From contig NZ_JBQHTM010000012.1 of NCBI RefSeq assembly GCF_052065695.1, positions 1 to 64,000 of the forward strand: a stretch of 64,000 nucleotides of DNA, written 5' to 3'. This DNA comes from Intestinimonas sp052065695 (GTDB lineage: Bacteria > Bacillota > Clostridia > Oscillospirales > Oscillospiraceae). Below the pieces are notes generated by a model. It had not been told where the DNA came from. It did no database searches and saw only the letters and a list, made by a program, of their open reading frames with translations. Shown here piece after piece: positions 33,425-41,721 of this stretch; the stretch's first letter is position 1; each line of letters opens with the position of its first letter. Both the position numbers and the translations under genes were made by a program.

Positions 33425-34246
33425 ATGAACACACAAATTATCGCCATTGCCAACCAGAAAGGCGGTGTGGGCAAGACAACGACCTGTGCCAACTTGGGAA
33501 TCGGGCTGGCGCAGGCCGGAAAGAAAGTCCTGCTGATCGACGGAGACCCGCAAGGCAGCCTGACCATCAGCCTGGGCCACCCTCAGCCGGACAAGCTGCC
33601 CTTTACCCTGTCCGACGCGATGGGCCGTATTCTGATGGATGAACCACTCAAACCCGGCGAGGGCATCCTGCACCACCCGGAGGGTGTTGACCTGATGCCT
33701 GCGGACATTCAGCTCTCCGGCATGGAGGTTTCTCTGGTGAACGCCATGAGCCGAGAGACTATCCTGCGGCAGTATCTGGACACGCTCAAGGGACAGTATT
33801 CCCATATCCTGATTGATTGTCAGCCCTCCCTGGGTATGCTCACGGTCAATGCCCTGGCAGCCGCCAACAGGGTCATAATCCCCGTTCAGGCGGAGTATCT
33901 GCCCGCCAAGGGTTTGGAACAACTGCTCCAAACAGTAAATAAGGTGAAGCGGCAGATCAACCCTAAGCTCCAGATTGACGGTATCCTGCTGACGATGGTG
34001 GATAACCGCACCAACTTTGCCAAAGAGATTGCCGCCCTGCTGCGGGAAACCTACGGCAGCAAAATCAAGGTGTTCAGCACCGAGATTCCCCATTCTGTCC
34101 GAGCAAAGGAGACCAGCGCCGAGGGCAAGAGCATTTTCGCCCATGACCCCGGCGGCAAGGTGGCTGAAAGCTACAAAAATCTGACGCAGGAGGTGACAAA
34201 ACTTGAAAAGCAGCGCGAAAAAAGTAGAGCTGGCATCGGTAGATGA
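33425..34246 (+). CDS. parA: ParA family partition ATPase
   Basis: A 273-residue ATPase with the deviant Walker A NQKGGVGKTTTCANLG (about residues 9-24), switch I LLIDGDPQGSLT and switch II SHILIDCQPSLGMLTVNALA. It lacks the N-terminal helix-turn-helix of larger plasmid ParAs. ATG 33425 follows GAGGTGAT; the upstream GTG at 33416 is part of that site. Such proteins stabilise excised circular forms of conjugative elements or help position them. The parB start lies inside its 3' end. Confidence 0.93.
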   Translation: MNTQIIAIANQKGGVGKTTTCANLGIGLAQAGKKVLLIDGDPQGSLTISLGHPQPDKLPFTLSDAMGRILMDEPLKPGEGILHHPEGVDLMPADIQLSGMEVSLVNAMSRETILRQYLDTLKGQYSHILIDCQPSLGMLTVNALAAANRVIIPVQAEYLPAKGLEQLLQTVNKVKRQINPKLQIDGILLTMVDNRTNFAKEIAALLRETYGSKIKVFSTEIPHSVRAKETSAEGKSIFAHDPGGKVAESYKNLTQEVTKLEKQREKSRAGIGR

Positions 34247-35138
34247 CCTGTTTTCCACCGAGGAAAGCCGTGCCGATGCACAGCGGGAACGGGTGCTGGA
34301 AATTCCCTTGTCTGAGCTGCACCCTTTTAAGAACCATCCGTTCAAAGTCAAGGATGATGAATCCATGATGGAAACTGCGGACAGTATCCGGCAGTATGGT
34401 GTGCTGGTTCCGGCGATTGCACGACCTGACCCGGAGGGCGGCTATGAACTGGTAGCCGGACACAGACGGCACAGGGCCAGTGAACTGGCTGAGAAAGAAA
34501 CCATGCCGGTCATTGTCCGGGAGTTGGACGATGACGCTGCCACCATCATTATGGTGGATAGCAACTTGCAGCGCGAAAGCCTGCTTCCCAGCGAAAGGGC
34601 CTTTGCCTACAAGATGAAGCTGGAGGCTATGAAACGGCAGGCTGGGAGACCTTCTAAAAATTCCGCCCAACTTGGGCGGAATTTCGATGGAAAGGAATCC
34701 AGAGAAATTTTGGCAGAACAGGTCGGCCAAAGCCGCAACCAGATTTCCCGCTACATCCGCCTGACCGAACTGATTCCCGAACTGCTGGATATGGTGGATG
34801 AACGAAAAATCGCTCTCAATCCGGCCTACGAGCTGTCGTTCCTGAAAAAAGAGGAACAGACCCAGCTTTTGGACGCGATGGACAGCGAACAGGCTACCCC
34901 TTCTCTTTCTCAAGCCCAGCGGCTCAAGAAGTTCAGCCAGGAGGGGCATTTATCCATTGATGTGATGCGGGCCATTATGGGAGAGGAAAAGAAAAGCGAT
35001 CTGGACAAGGTGACATTCACCTCGGACATCCTGCGGAAGTATTTTCCCAAGAGCTACACGCCCCAGCGGATGCAGGAAACCATTATCAAGCTGCTGGAAC
35101 AGTGGCAGAAAAAACGCCAACAGCAACATGAACGCTGA
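34203..35138 (+). CDS. parB: ParB-like partition protein
   Basis: A 311-residue ParB/RepB/Spo0J family protein. The N-terminal nuclease-like CTPase fold includes IPLSELHPFKNHPF, GVLVPAIARPD and VAGHRRHRASELA (residues about 35-105). A central helix-turn-helix contains ILAEQVGQSRNQISRYIRLT. The TTG start at 34203 follows GGAGGTGA and overlaps parA by 44 bases, so translation is coupled. It would bind a parS site on the element; I did not identify one. Confidence 0.9.
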   Translation: MKSSAKKVELASVDDLFSTEESRADAQRERVLEIPLSELHPFKNHPFKVKDDESMMETADSIRQYGVLVPAIARPDPEGGYELVAGHRRHRASELAEKETMPVIVRELDDDAATIIMVDSNLQRESLLPSERAFAYKMKLEAMKRQAGRPSKNSAQLGRNFDGKESREILAEQVGQSRNQISRYIRLTELIPELLDMVDERKIALNPAYELSFLKKEEQTQLLDAMDSEQATPSLSQAQRLKKFSQEGHLSIDVMRAIMGEEKKSDLDKVTFTSDILRKYFPKSYTPQRMQETIIKLLEQWQKKRQQQHER

Positions 35139-35152
35139 GAAAGGAGCCGCCT

Positions 35153-35428
35153 ATGAGGGATATTTCAGCCCGTGAGCTGAAAGGACATAACATTCTTGCC
35201 GTGGAGCGTTTTCAGGACAACACCCGCCGGATGATTGAATTTTCTGTCCTGCGTTCCTGTGCCTATGGCAGTCCCGGTGATGAAATGCGGCTGTTTTTGA
35301 CCGAGGACGGCTATCAGGCCGCCCTCCTGAGCCAGCAGCATCGGGAAATCAAAATCAAGCGGTATGCCCGTGTGATTGAGGGACATATCCTCGATTTTAA
35401 GCCGGACAAGCGCCGCCGCCACTCATAA
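35153..35428 (+). CDS. DUF5720-like small protein of conjugative elements
   Basis: A 91-residue protein, MRDISARELKGHNILAVERF at the start, with a central ARSCAYGS-like segment (SVLRSCAYGSPGDEMRLFLT) and a basic C-terminus (DKRRRHS). From memory it matches DUF5720, which follows parB in related elements. ATG 35153 has AAAGGAG upstream. Function unknown; the basic tail suggests nucleic-acid contact. Confidence 0.7.
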   Translation: MRDISARELKGHNILAVERFQDNTRRMIEFSVLRSCAYGSPGDEMRLFLTEDGYQAALLSQQHREIKIKRYARVIEGHILDFKPDKRRRHS

Positions 35429-35460
35429 ACAAATCATTACTGCGAAAGGAAAGGATTGAA

Positions 35461-35646
35461 ATGTGTACTGTAAAGGAAATCCGGGAAGCAATCCGGGAGG
35501 ATTGCCATTCCCAGCATGATATGGAATCCGGCGAGATTGACTGTGTTCTGCAAACTCTGCCATTCTCTCAGGGAAATGACCTGTTAGACAAACCGCCCAT
35601 TCCCAAGCGCCCCTACCGGCGCAAAAAAAGTGAACAAAACAGCTGA
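35461..35646 (+). CDS. Small hypothetical protein, 61 aa
   Basis: The protein starts MCTVKEIREAIREDCHSQHD at ATG 35461 behind AAAGGATTG and ends in a basic segment (KRPYRRKKSEQNS). No motif is recognisable. It lies between the DUF5720-like gene and a terminator, in the partition-replication region. Confidence 0.5.
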   Translation: MCTVKEIREAIREDCHSQHDMESGEIDCVLQTLPFSQGNDLLDKPPIPKRPYRRKKSEQNS

Positions 35647-35648
35647 CT

Positions 35649-35682
35649 GCCACAATTCTTTTTACAGGATTGTGGCTTTTTT
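35649..35682 (+). terminator. Rho-independent terminator after the parAB operon
   Basis: GCCACAAT (35649-35656) pairs with ATTGTGGC (35669-35676) around a 12-base loop, followed by T6. It separates the partition operon from the replication-initiator gene. Confidence 0.8.
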
Positions 35683-35715
35683 CATACCCTGAGAAATTTG
35701 GAAGGAGTGAGGTCA

Positions 35716-36594
35716 ATGGCCGTATTTCGCATTGAACGAACCAGAGATTATACCGTGATGAGCAATCACCATTTACGCAACGGGAAACTGTCCCTGAAAG
35801 CCAAGGGGCTGCTTTCCATGATGCTGTCCTTACCGGAGGACTGGAACTATACCACCAGAGGGCTTGCCGCCATCTGCAAAGAGGGCGTGGACGCTATCGG
35901 CGGCGCGCTGCGGGAGCTGGAAACTGCCGGGTACATTGTCCGCCATCAGCTGCGAGACAAGCAGGGGCGGATCAGTGATACCGAGTATGTTATCTACGAG
36001 CAACCACAGCCGAAGAACCCGGATACGCCCCAGCCGGATACGGCTTCACCAGATACGGGAAACCCGGATATGGAGAAACCGGATACGGAAAAGCCCGCAG
36101 AATTAAATATAGAGAAATCAAATACTCAAAAATCAATTACTCATGGATCAAGTACCGATTCCATTCCCTTCCGGGAAACAGCGGCGGCAAGACCGCCGGA
36201 ACGGAAAGGAAGGGATGCGATGTCTGTCTCCGAGATAGAAAATTATCGGGAATTGATTTTAGAGAACATCGAGTATGACTACCTGTGCAGGGAGTTTGCT
36301 ACCTATCGGGAGGATTTGGATGAGATCGTGGAGCTGATGGTGGAAACCGTCTGTGCCAGACGCAAAACCACCCGGATTGCAGGCAGCGACTTCCCCCATG
36401 AGGTGGTGCGCTCCCGGTTTTTGAAGCTGGACAGCGAACATATCCGGTTTGTCATGGACAGCTTGCAGAAAAATACCACCGAGGTCCGCAACATGAAGCA
36501 GTACCTGCTGACAGTGCTGTTCAATGCGCCCACCACCATGAGCAATCACTACACGTCACAAGTCAATCACGATATGAACGCAGGCGGCTGGTAA
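35716..36594 (+). CDS. Replication initiator A-like protein with DUF6017 C-terminus
   Basis: A 292-residue protein. The N-terminal winged-helix part (residues about 1-95: FRIERTRDYTVMSNHHLRNG, then LSLKAKGLLSMMLSLPEDWN) matches the RepA_N/replication initiator A type found on conjugative elements. A Pro/Asp-repeat linker (residues about 100-130) follows, then a helical C-terminal domain of the DUF6017 type (YRELILENIEYDYLCREFAT). It would bind an origin and start replication of the excised circle. ATG 35716 has GGAAGGAG upstream. A terminator overlaps its stop. Confidence 0.8.
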   Translation: MAVFRIERTRDYTVMSNHHLRNGKLSLKAKGLLSMMLSLPEDWNYTTRGLAAICKEGVDAIGGALRELETAGYIVRHQLRDKQGRISDTEYVIYEQPQPKNPDTPQPDTASPDTGNPDMEKPDTEKPAELNIEKSNTQKSITHGSSTDSIPFRETAAARPPERKGRDAMSVSEIENYRELILENIEYDYLCREFATYREDLDEIVELMVETVCARRKTTRIAGSDFPHEVVRSRFLKLDSEHIRFVMDSLQKNTTEVRNMKQYLLTVLFNAPTTMSNHYTSQVNHDMNAGGW

Positions 36595-36607
36595 GGCCGC
36601 TTTTTTT
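36583..36607 (+). terminator. Terminator overlapping the replication-gene stop
   Basis: GCGGC (36584-36588) pairs with GCCGC (36596-36600) around the TAA-containing loop and runs into T7. The stem is short but the T-run is good. Confidence 0.65.
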
Positions 36608-36647
36608 ATTCCAAGGCCCTATAACGACTTTTACAGGAGGTTACGAC

Positions 36648-37394
36648 ATGAGCCAGATGGAAATTTTCAAAAACCCGGAGTTTGGCAACATCCGCGTCAT
36701 CGAGGAGAACGGCAAGTATCTGTTCTGCGGTTTGGATGTTACAGCTGCACTCGGCTACAAAGATTCCGCCAAAGCATTGAAAACGCACTGCACATCCGAT
36801 GGGTGGGCGTTTTACCCACTCATCGACAATGTGGGCAGAACCCAGCAAACCCGGTTTATCTCGGAGGGAAATCTGTACCGCCTGATTGCTCACAGCAAGC
36901 TGCCCTCTGCGGAACGGTTTGAACGCTGGGTATTCGATGAGGTGCTGCCCACCATCCGAAAGCATGGGGCCTACATCACCAGGGAAAAGCTGTGGGAGAT
37001 GGCGACTTCCCCGGAGGCCATGATGAAGCTCTGTTCCGACCTGCTGGCCGAGCGCGAGAAAAATGCGGCGCTGCGGGAGGAAAATGCCATGTTGGAGGGC
37101 AAGGCCGCCTTTTACGACCTGTTCATCGACCTCAAGCACAGCACCAACCTCCGTACCACCGCCAAGGAGCTGGTTGTGCCGGAGCGTCGCTTTGTCCGGT
37201 TTCTGCTGAAACAGCGGTTTGTATACCGCACGGCATCCGGGAATGTACTGCCCTACGCAAAGCCCTCCAACGACGGCCTGTTTTGCGTCAAAGACTACTG
37301 CAACCACGGGCATATCGGCTCCTACACGCTGGTGACGCCCCAGGGAAAACTGTATTTTGCTGAACTGCGGGACAGTATCCTGCTGATGATCTGA
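36648..37394 (+). CDS. BRO/antirepressor-family DNA-binding protein
   Basis: A 248-residue protein. The N-terminal Bro-N domain (GNIRVIEENGKYLFCGLDVT, then ALGYKDSAKAL, and the segment ending FERWVFDEVLPTIRKHGAYI) spans about residues 10-110. A coiled coil follows (residues about 125-150). The C-terminal KilA-C/ANT-like domain (TTAKELVVPERRFVRFLLKQ) resembles phage antirepressors. In phages these proteins relieve repression of lytic genes. Here it may control conjugation-gene expression, which is inference. ATG 36648 follows AGGAGG. Confidence 0.82.
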   Translation: MSQMEIFKNPEFGNIRVIEENGKYLFCGLDVTAALGYKDSAKALKTHCTSDGWAFYPLIDNVGRTQQTRFISEGNLYRLIAHSKLPSAERFERWVFDEVLPTIRKHGAYITREKLWEMATSPEAMMKLCSDLLAEREKNAALREENAMLEGKAAFYDLFIDLKHSTNLRTTAKELVVPERRFVRFLLKQRFVYRTASGNVLPYAKPSNDGLFCVKDYCNHGHIGSYTLVTPQGKLYFAELRDSILLMI

Positions 37395-37481
37395 TGACCA
37401 ACTATCTTCTGCGGCGGTTGGTGGTCCCGCCTTAGTTTTTGAACCATCCCTGCAAAATTCGTGGAAAGGAGGCGTTACCCC

Positions 37482-37982
37482 ATGCAGGAAGAAGTAGAAA
37501 ACAGGACTTTGACGCTGGTAGTCAACGGCACAAAGTTCACCGGGCGGCTGTTTAAGGCTGCCATTTGTAAATACCTTGCCCATCGCAAGGAAAAGAAGCT
37601 GAATAAGCAGAGAAGCCGGGACGCGCCTGTGAAGCCCCAGGGTAAGCAGACGGTCAAGCAGCTCATTGGTCAGAACCAGGGCGTTTCCAATATCGAGATC
37701 ACCGATCCCTCCATCAAGGAGTTTGAGAAGATCGCCCGGAAATACGGTGTGGATTATGCAGTGAAGAAAGACCGCAGCAGCTCCCCACCCAAGTACCTGA
37801 TCTTTTTCAAAGGTCGTGATGCGGATGCGCTGACAGCAGCCTTTACCGAGTACACCGGCAAAAAGGTCAAAAAAGCAGAGAAAACAGAGCGTCCGTCTGT
37901 GCTGGCAAAGCTGAACCAGTTCAAAGAGCTGGTCAAAAATGCCGTGGTGGACCGCACCAAGCGAAAGGAGCTGGAACGATGA
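37482..37982 (+). CDS. PcfB family protein (DUF3801)
   Basis: A 166-residue protein with a basic, helical N-terminus (LFKAAICKYLAHRKEKKLNK) and a compact domain (SNIEITDPSIKEFEKIARKY, then YLIFFKGRDADALTAAFTEY). This is the DUF3801/PcfB family, which helps the relaxase and coupling protein assemble on transferred DNA. ATG 37482 has AAAGGAGG upstream. It overlaps the virD4-like gene by four bases (ATGA), consistent with a shared function. Confidence 0.85.
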   Translation: MQEEVENRTLTLVVNGTKFTGRLFKAAICKYLAHRKEKKLNKQRSRDAPVKPQGKQTVKQLIGQNQGVSNIEITDPSIKEFEKIARKYGVDYAVKKDRSSSPPKYLIFFKGRDADALTAAFTEYTGKKVKKAEKTERPSVLAKLNQFKELVKNAVVDRTKRKELER

Positions 37983-39856
37983 AAAAGCAGCTTGACATCA
38001 AAAAGCTCCTGATTTTGAACCTGCCGTATCTCCTGATGGGCTTGTTTGCCACCAACTTCGGGGAGGCATGGCGCATGGCACAGGGCGCGGACGCTTCAGC
38101 AAAAATGCTCTCCTTCTTCTCCACGCTGCCGGTGGCGCTGGCAAGCTGGTGGCCCAGCCTGCACCCGCTGGATTTACTGGTGGGCCTGTGCTGTGGCGCT
38201 GGTCTGCGGCTGGCGGTGTATCTGAAAAGCAAAAATGCAAAGAAATACCGCCACGGCATGGAGTATGGTTCTGCCCGATGGGGAACCCACGAGGACATTG
38301 CCCCTTATGTGGACCCGGTATTCCAGAACAATGTGATTCTGACGAAAACCGAGAGCCTGACCATGAACAGCCGCCCGAAAGACCCCAAGACTGCCAGAAA
38401 CAAAAATGTGCTGGTCATCGGCGGCTCCGGTTCCGGTAAGACCCGGTTCTGGCTAAAGCCGAACCTGATGCAGATGCACAGTTCCTATGTGGTGACAGAC
38501 CCCAAAGGTACGATTTTGGTGGAGTGCGGCAAAATGCTCCAGCGCGGTACACCGAAAATGCGTCCCAAGCTGGGCAAGGATCATCAGCCGGTAAAGGACC
38601 GGCATGGCAATCCGGTCTATGAGACCGTAAAGGACAAAAATGGCAAAGTGGTCTATGAGCCTTATCGTATTAAGGTTCTCAATACCATCAACTTCAAAAA
38701 GTCCATGCACTACAATCCTTTTGCCTATCTGCACAGCGAAAAGGACATTTTGAAGCTGGTTACGACTTTAATAGCGAATACCAAGGGAGAAGGCAAGGCT
38801 GGAGATGATTTCTGGGTCAAGGCGGAAATGCTTTTGTACTGCGCCCTCATCGGGTATATCCATTATGAGGCTCCGGTGGAGGAACAGAACTTCTCCACCC
38901 TCATTGAGTTCATCAACGCCATGGAAGTCCGGGAGGACGACGAGGAGTTCAAGAACCCGGTGGACCTGATGTTTGATGCACTGGAAGCAGAAAAGCCTAA
39001 TCATTTTGCCGTCCGCCAATATAAAAAATACAAGCAGGCCGCCGGCAAAACAGCTAAAAGCATACTGATTAGCTGCGGTGCGCGCCTTGCTGTGTTCGAT
39101 ATTGCGGAGCTGAGGGAGGTCACTTCCTACGATGAGCTGGAGCTGGATACGCTGGGAGATCGGAAAACTGCCCTGTTCCTTATTATGAGCGATACGGATG
39201 ACAGTTTTAACTTTCTCATTTCCATGTGCTACACCCAGTTATTCAACCTGCTCTGCGAAAAAGCCGACGATGTGTACGGCGGGCGGCTACCGATCCATGT
39301 GCGCTGCCTTATCGACGAGTGCGCCAACATCGGCCAGATTCCCAAACTGGAAAAGCTGGTGGCTACCATCCGAAGCCGTGAGATCTCCGCCTGTCTGGTC
39401 TTGCAGGCGCAAAGCCAACTGAAAGCCATCTACAAGGACAATGCCGATACCATCATCGGCAATATGGATACCTCCATTTTCCTGGGCGGTAAAGAGCCGA
39501 CTACCCTCAAAGAGCTGGCTGCCGTGCTGGGCAAGGAAACCATCGACACCTACAACACCGGCGAGAACCGTGGGCGGGAAATCTCCCACTCTCTCAACTA
39601 CCAAAAGCTCGGCAAAGAGCTGATGAGCCAGGATGAACTGGCCGTTATGGACGGCGGCAAGTGCATCCTTCAGCTGCGCGGTGTGCGGCCTTTCCTTTCG
39701 GATAAGTACGACATTACCAAGCACCCCAATTTCAAATACACAGCCGACGCAAGCGACAAGAACACTTTTGACATTGAAGCGTTCCTGTCCACCCGGCTGA
39801 AACTCAAGCCCAATGAGGTCTGCGACGTGTACGAAGTAGATACTCAGGGCGCTTAA
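37979..39856 (+). CDS. virD4: VirD4-like type IV coupling protein
   Basis: A 625-residue membrane ATPase of the VirD4/TraG family. It has two N-terminal membrane segments (about residues 7-27 and 50-73), Walker A VIGGSGSGKTRFW (residues about 145-157), a Walker B-like CLIDECANIGQIPKLEKLVA at about residue 443, and RSREISACLVLQAQSQLKAI. It links the relaxosome to the secretion channel and pumps DNA. Translation is coupled to the PcfB gene. Confidence 0.93.
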   Translation: MKKQLDIKKLLILNLPYLLMGLFATNFGEAWRMAQGADASAKMLSFFSTLPVALASWWPSLHPLDLLVGLCCGAGLRLAVYLKSKNAKKYRHGMEYGSARWGTHEDIAPYVDPVFQNNVILTKTESLTMNSRPKDPKTARNKNVLVIGGSGSGKTRFWLKPNLMQMHSSYVVTDPKGTILVECGKMLQRGTPKMRPKLGKDHQPVKDRHGNPVYETVKDKNGKVVYEPYRIKVLNTINFKKSMHYNPFAYLHSEKDILKLVTTLIANTKGEGKAGDDFWVKAEMLLYCALIGYIHYEAPVEEQNFSTLIEFINAMEVREDDEEFKNPVDLMFDALEAEKPNHFAVRQYKKYKQAAGKTAKSILISCGARLAVFDIAELREVTSYDELELDTLGDRKTALFLIMSDTDDSFNFLISMCYTQLFNLLCEKADDVYGGRLPIHVRCLIDECANIGQIPKLEKLVATIRSREISACLVLQAQSQLKAIYKDNADTIIGNMDTSIFLGGKEPTTLKELAAVLGKETIDTYNTGENRGREISHSLNYQKLGKELMSQDELAVMDGGKCILQLRGVRPFLSDKYDITKHPNFKYTADASDKNTFDIEAFLSTRLKLKPNEVCDVYEVDTQGA

Positions 39857-39878
39857 TTTCGTTCCGCTTTAGAAGGGA

Positions 39879-40052
39879 GTGATCTTATCTATTCGCCGCA
39901 ACTGCCCTTTTGGGGCCATTGGCGTACAAAGCGGACAATCGCAAGAAAAAATAATGAAAAAGGAGGACAGCCGGAATCATGCCCCCGGAAACCGGGTGGC
40001 AGATTGTTCCGGCTTTTGTATGCCTATGAAACATGACAAACCTATTTTTTAA
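39879..40052 (+). CDS. Possible small ORF before Maff2
   Basis: The gap between virD4 and Maff2 has one frame of 57 residues, from GTG 39879 to TAA 40052 (starts MILSIRRNCPFGAIGVQSGQ). AGAAGGGA lies directly before the GTG, too close for a good start, so a slightly later start may be used. A stem-loop (GCCGGAAT... with ...ATTGTTCCGGC, 39970-40014) lies inside it. It may be a real small protein, or the region may be a structured leader for the Maff2-VirB6 genes. Confidence 0.3.
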   Translation: MILSIRRNCPFGAIGVQSGQSQEKIMKKEDSRNHAPGNRVADCSGFCMPMKHDKPIF

Positions 40053-40075
40053 TCAGATTCCGGCTAACAAACTAT

Positions 40076-40294
40076 ATGGCATTTTTTGAACAGGCAATCA
40101 CCGTTCTTCAGACCCTCGTTATCGCGCTCGGTGCCGGTCTTGGTATCTGGGGCGTCATCAACCTGCTGGAAGGTTACGGAAACGACAACCCTGGTGCAAA
40201 ATCACAGGGCATGAAGCAGCTCATGGCCGGTGCTGGTGTAGCTGTTGTTGGTATGGTCCTTGTACCTCTGCTCTCCGGGCTTTTCTCTGTCTAA
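40076..40294 (+). CDS. Maff2 family membrane protein
   Basis: A 72-residue protein with two membrane helices (ITVLQTLVIALGAGLGIWGV and MAGAGVAVVGMVLVPLLSGL) joined by the family loop EGYGNDNPGAKSQGMKQ. This is the Maff2 family, a VirB2-like small membrane protein conserved in these elements and possibly a pilin. The start MAFFEQ is conserved in the family as I remember it, but no clear ribosome binding site precedes ATG 40076. Confidence 0.88.
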   Translation: MAFFEQAITVLQTLVIALGAGLGIWGVINLLEGYGNDNPGAKSQGMKQLMAGAGVAVVGMVLVPLLSGLFSV

Positions 40295-40363
40295 GCGTCT
40301 CCGTATGAAATCCTTGCCGTTCCCGCAGTTTTGCGGGGGCGGCGGAAAGGAGGTTGACACCGT

Positions 40364-41233
40364 ATGGATTTCTTACTTGAAGCCCTGACAAATTGGCTGA
40401 AAGAAATGCTGGTAGGCGGCATTATGGGCAACCTGTCCGGGATGTTCGATTCTGTAAACCAGCAGGTCGGAGATATATCCGTACAGGTTGGGCAAACGCC
40501 GCAGGGCTGGAACGGCGGCATTTTCAGTATGATTGAGAATCTGTCCAACTCCATCATGGTTCCCATCGCCGGTGTGATTCTGGCGATTGTAATGACGCTG
40601 GAACTGATCCAGATGATTACCGACAAAAACAACCTGCATGATGTGGACACCTGGATGATTTTCAAATGGGTGTTCAAGTCAGCCACAGCCATACTCCTTG
40701 TCACGAATACATGGAATATCGTCATGGGCGTGTTCGATATGGCGCAGAGTGTGGTGGCACAGGCATCCGGCATCATTTCTTCGGATACCGCCATTGATAT
40801 TTCCTCTGTCCTTACGGACATGGAACCCCGGCTGATGGAAATGGATTTGGGTCCGCTGTTCGGGCTTTGGTTCCAGAGTATGTTTATCGGCGTTACCATG
40901 TGGGCGCTGTATATCTGCATCTTCATCGTGATTTATGGCCGTATGATTGAAATTTACCTTGTGACATCCGTTGCGCCCATCCCTATGGCTGCCATGATGG
41001 GCAAGGAATGGGGCGGCATGGGCCAGAACTATCTGCGCTCCCTGCTGGCGCTGGGCTTTCAGGCGTTTCTCATCATCGTCTGCGTGGCAATTTATGCTGT
41101 GCTGGTGCAGAACATCGCTCTGGAAGATGACATCATCATGGCGATCTGGAGCTGCGTGGGCTACACCGTGCTGCTGTGCTTTACGCTGTTCAAAACCGGC
41201 AGTCTCGCAAAATCAGTCTTTCAGGCGCACTAA
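40364..41233 (+). CDS. VirB6/TrbL-like conjugal transfer membrane protein
   Basis: A 289-residue polytopic membrane protein with about six helices, e.g. SIMVPIAGVILAIVMTLELI, FVIYG-like IFIVIYGRMIEIYLV, and LGFQAFLIIVCVAIYAVLV. The GMFDSVNQQVGDISVQVGQT loop lies outside the first helix pair. This is the VirB6/TrbL-like channel component of Firmicutes conjugation systems. ATG 40364 follows AAAGGAGG at good spacing. Confidence 0.88.
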   Translation: MDFLLEALTNWLKEMLVGGIMGNLSGMFDSVNQQVGDISVQVGQTPQGWNGGIFSMIENLSNSIMVPIAGVILAIVMTLELIQMITDKNNLHDVDTWMIFKWVFKSATAILLVTNTWNIVMGVFDMAQSVVAQASGIISSDTAIDISSVLTDMEPRLMEMDLGPLFGLWFQSMFIGVTMWALYICIFIVIYGRMIEIYLVTSVAPIPMAAMMGKEWGGMGQNYLRSLLALGFQAFLIIVCVAIYAVLVQNIALEDDIIMAIWSCVGYTVLLCFTLFKTGSLAKSVFQAH

Positions 41234-41253
41234 AACGGAAGGAGGTTTCCACA

Positions 41254-41721
41254 TTGGCTTATGTACCCGTACCCAAGGACCTTACGAAAGTCAAAACCAA
41301 GGTCGCGTTCAACTTAACCAAGAGGCAGATGGTCTGCTTCGGCGGCGGGGCGCTGATCGGCGTACCGCTTTTCTTTTTGCTCCGGGGGCCTGCGGGAAAC
41401 AGCGTGGCTGCCATGTGTATGATGCTGGTTATGCTGCCCTTCTTCCTGCTGGCGATGTACGAAAAGCATGGCCAGCCGTTGGAAAAGATTGTGGGCAATA
41501 TCATTCGCGTCACGGTGATCCGCCCCAGGCAGCGCCCCTACCGCACCAATAACTTCTATGCCGTGTTGCAGCGGCAGGCAAATCTCGACGAGGAGGTGTC
41601 ACACATTGTTTACGGCAATCAAAAACTGGCTGCACCAGCTGTTCGGAAAAAACGAGGAAAAAGCTGTGCAGCCGGTCAAAACAAAGAAAAAGCTGTCCCG
41701 CGCCGACAGAAAGCAGATTGA
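41254..41721 (+). CDS. PrgI family protein (VirB3-like)
   Basis: A 155-residue protein starting at TTG 41254 (AAGGAGG upstream; MAYVPVPKDLTKVKTKVAFN is the family start). Two closely spaced membrane helices lie at about residues 28-70 (GGALIGVPLFFLLRG and AAMCMMLVMLPFFLLAMYE). The C-terminal basic tail is encoded by DNA shared with the VirB4 gene over 116 bases. PrgI proteins are VirB3-like inner-membrane partners of VirB4. Confidence 0.87.
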   Translation: MAYVPVPKDLTKVKTKVAFNLTKRQMVCFGGGALIGVPLFFLLRGPAGNSVAAMCMMLVMLPFFLLAMYEKHGQPLEKIVGNIIRVTVIRPRQRPYRTNNFYAVLQRQANLDEEVSHIVYGNQKLAAPAVRKKRGKSCAAGQNKEKAVPRRQKAD

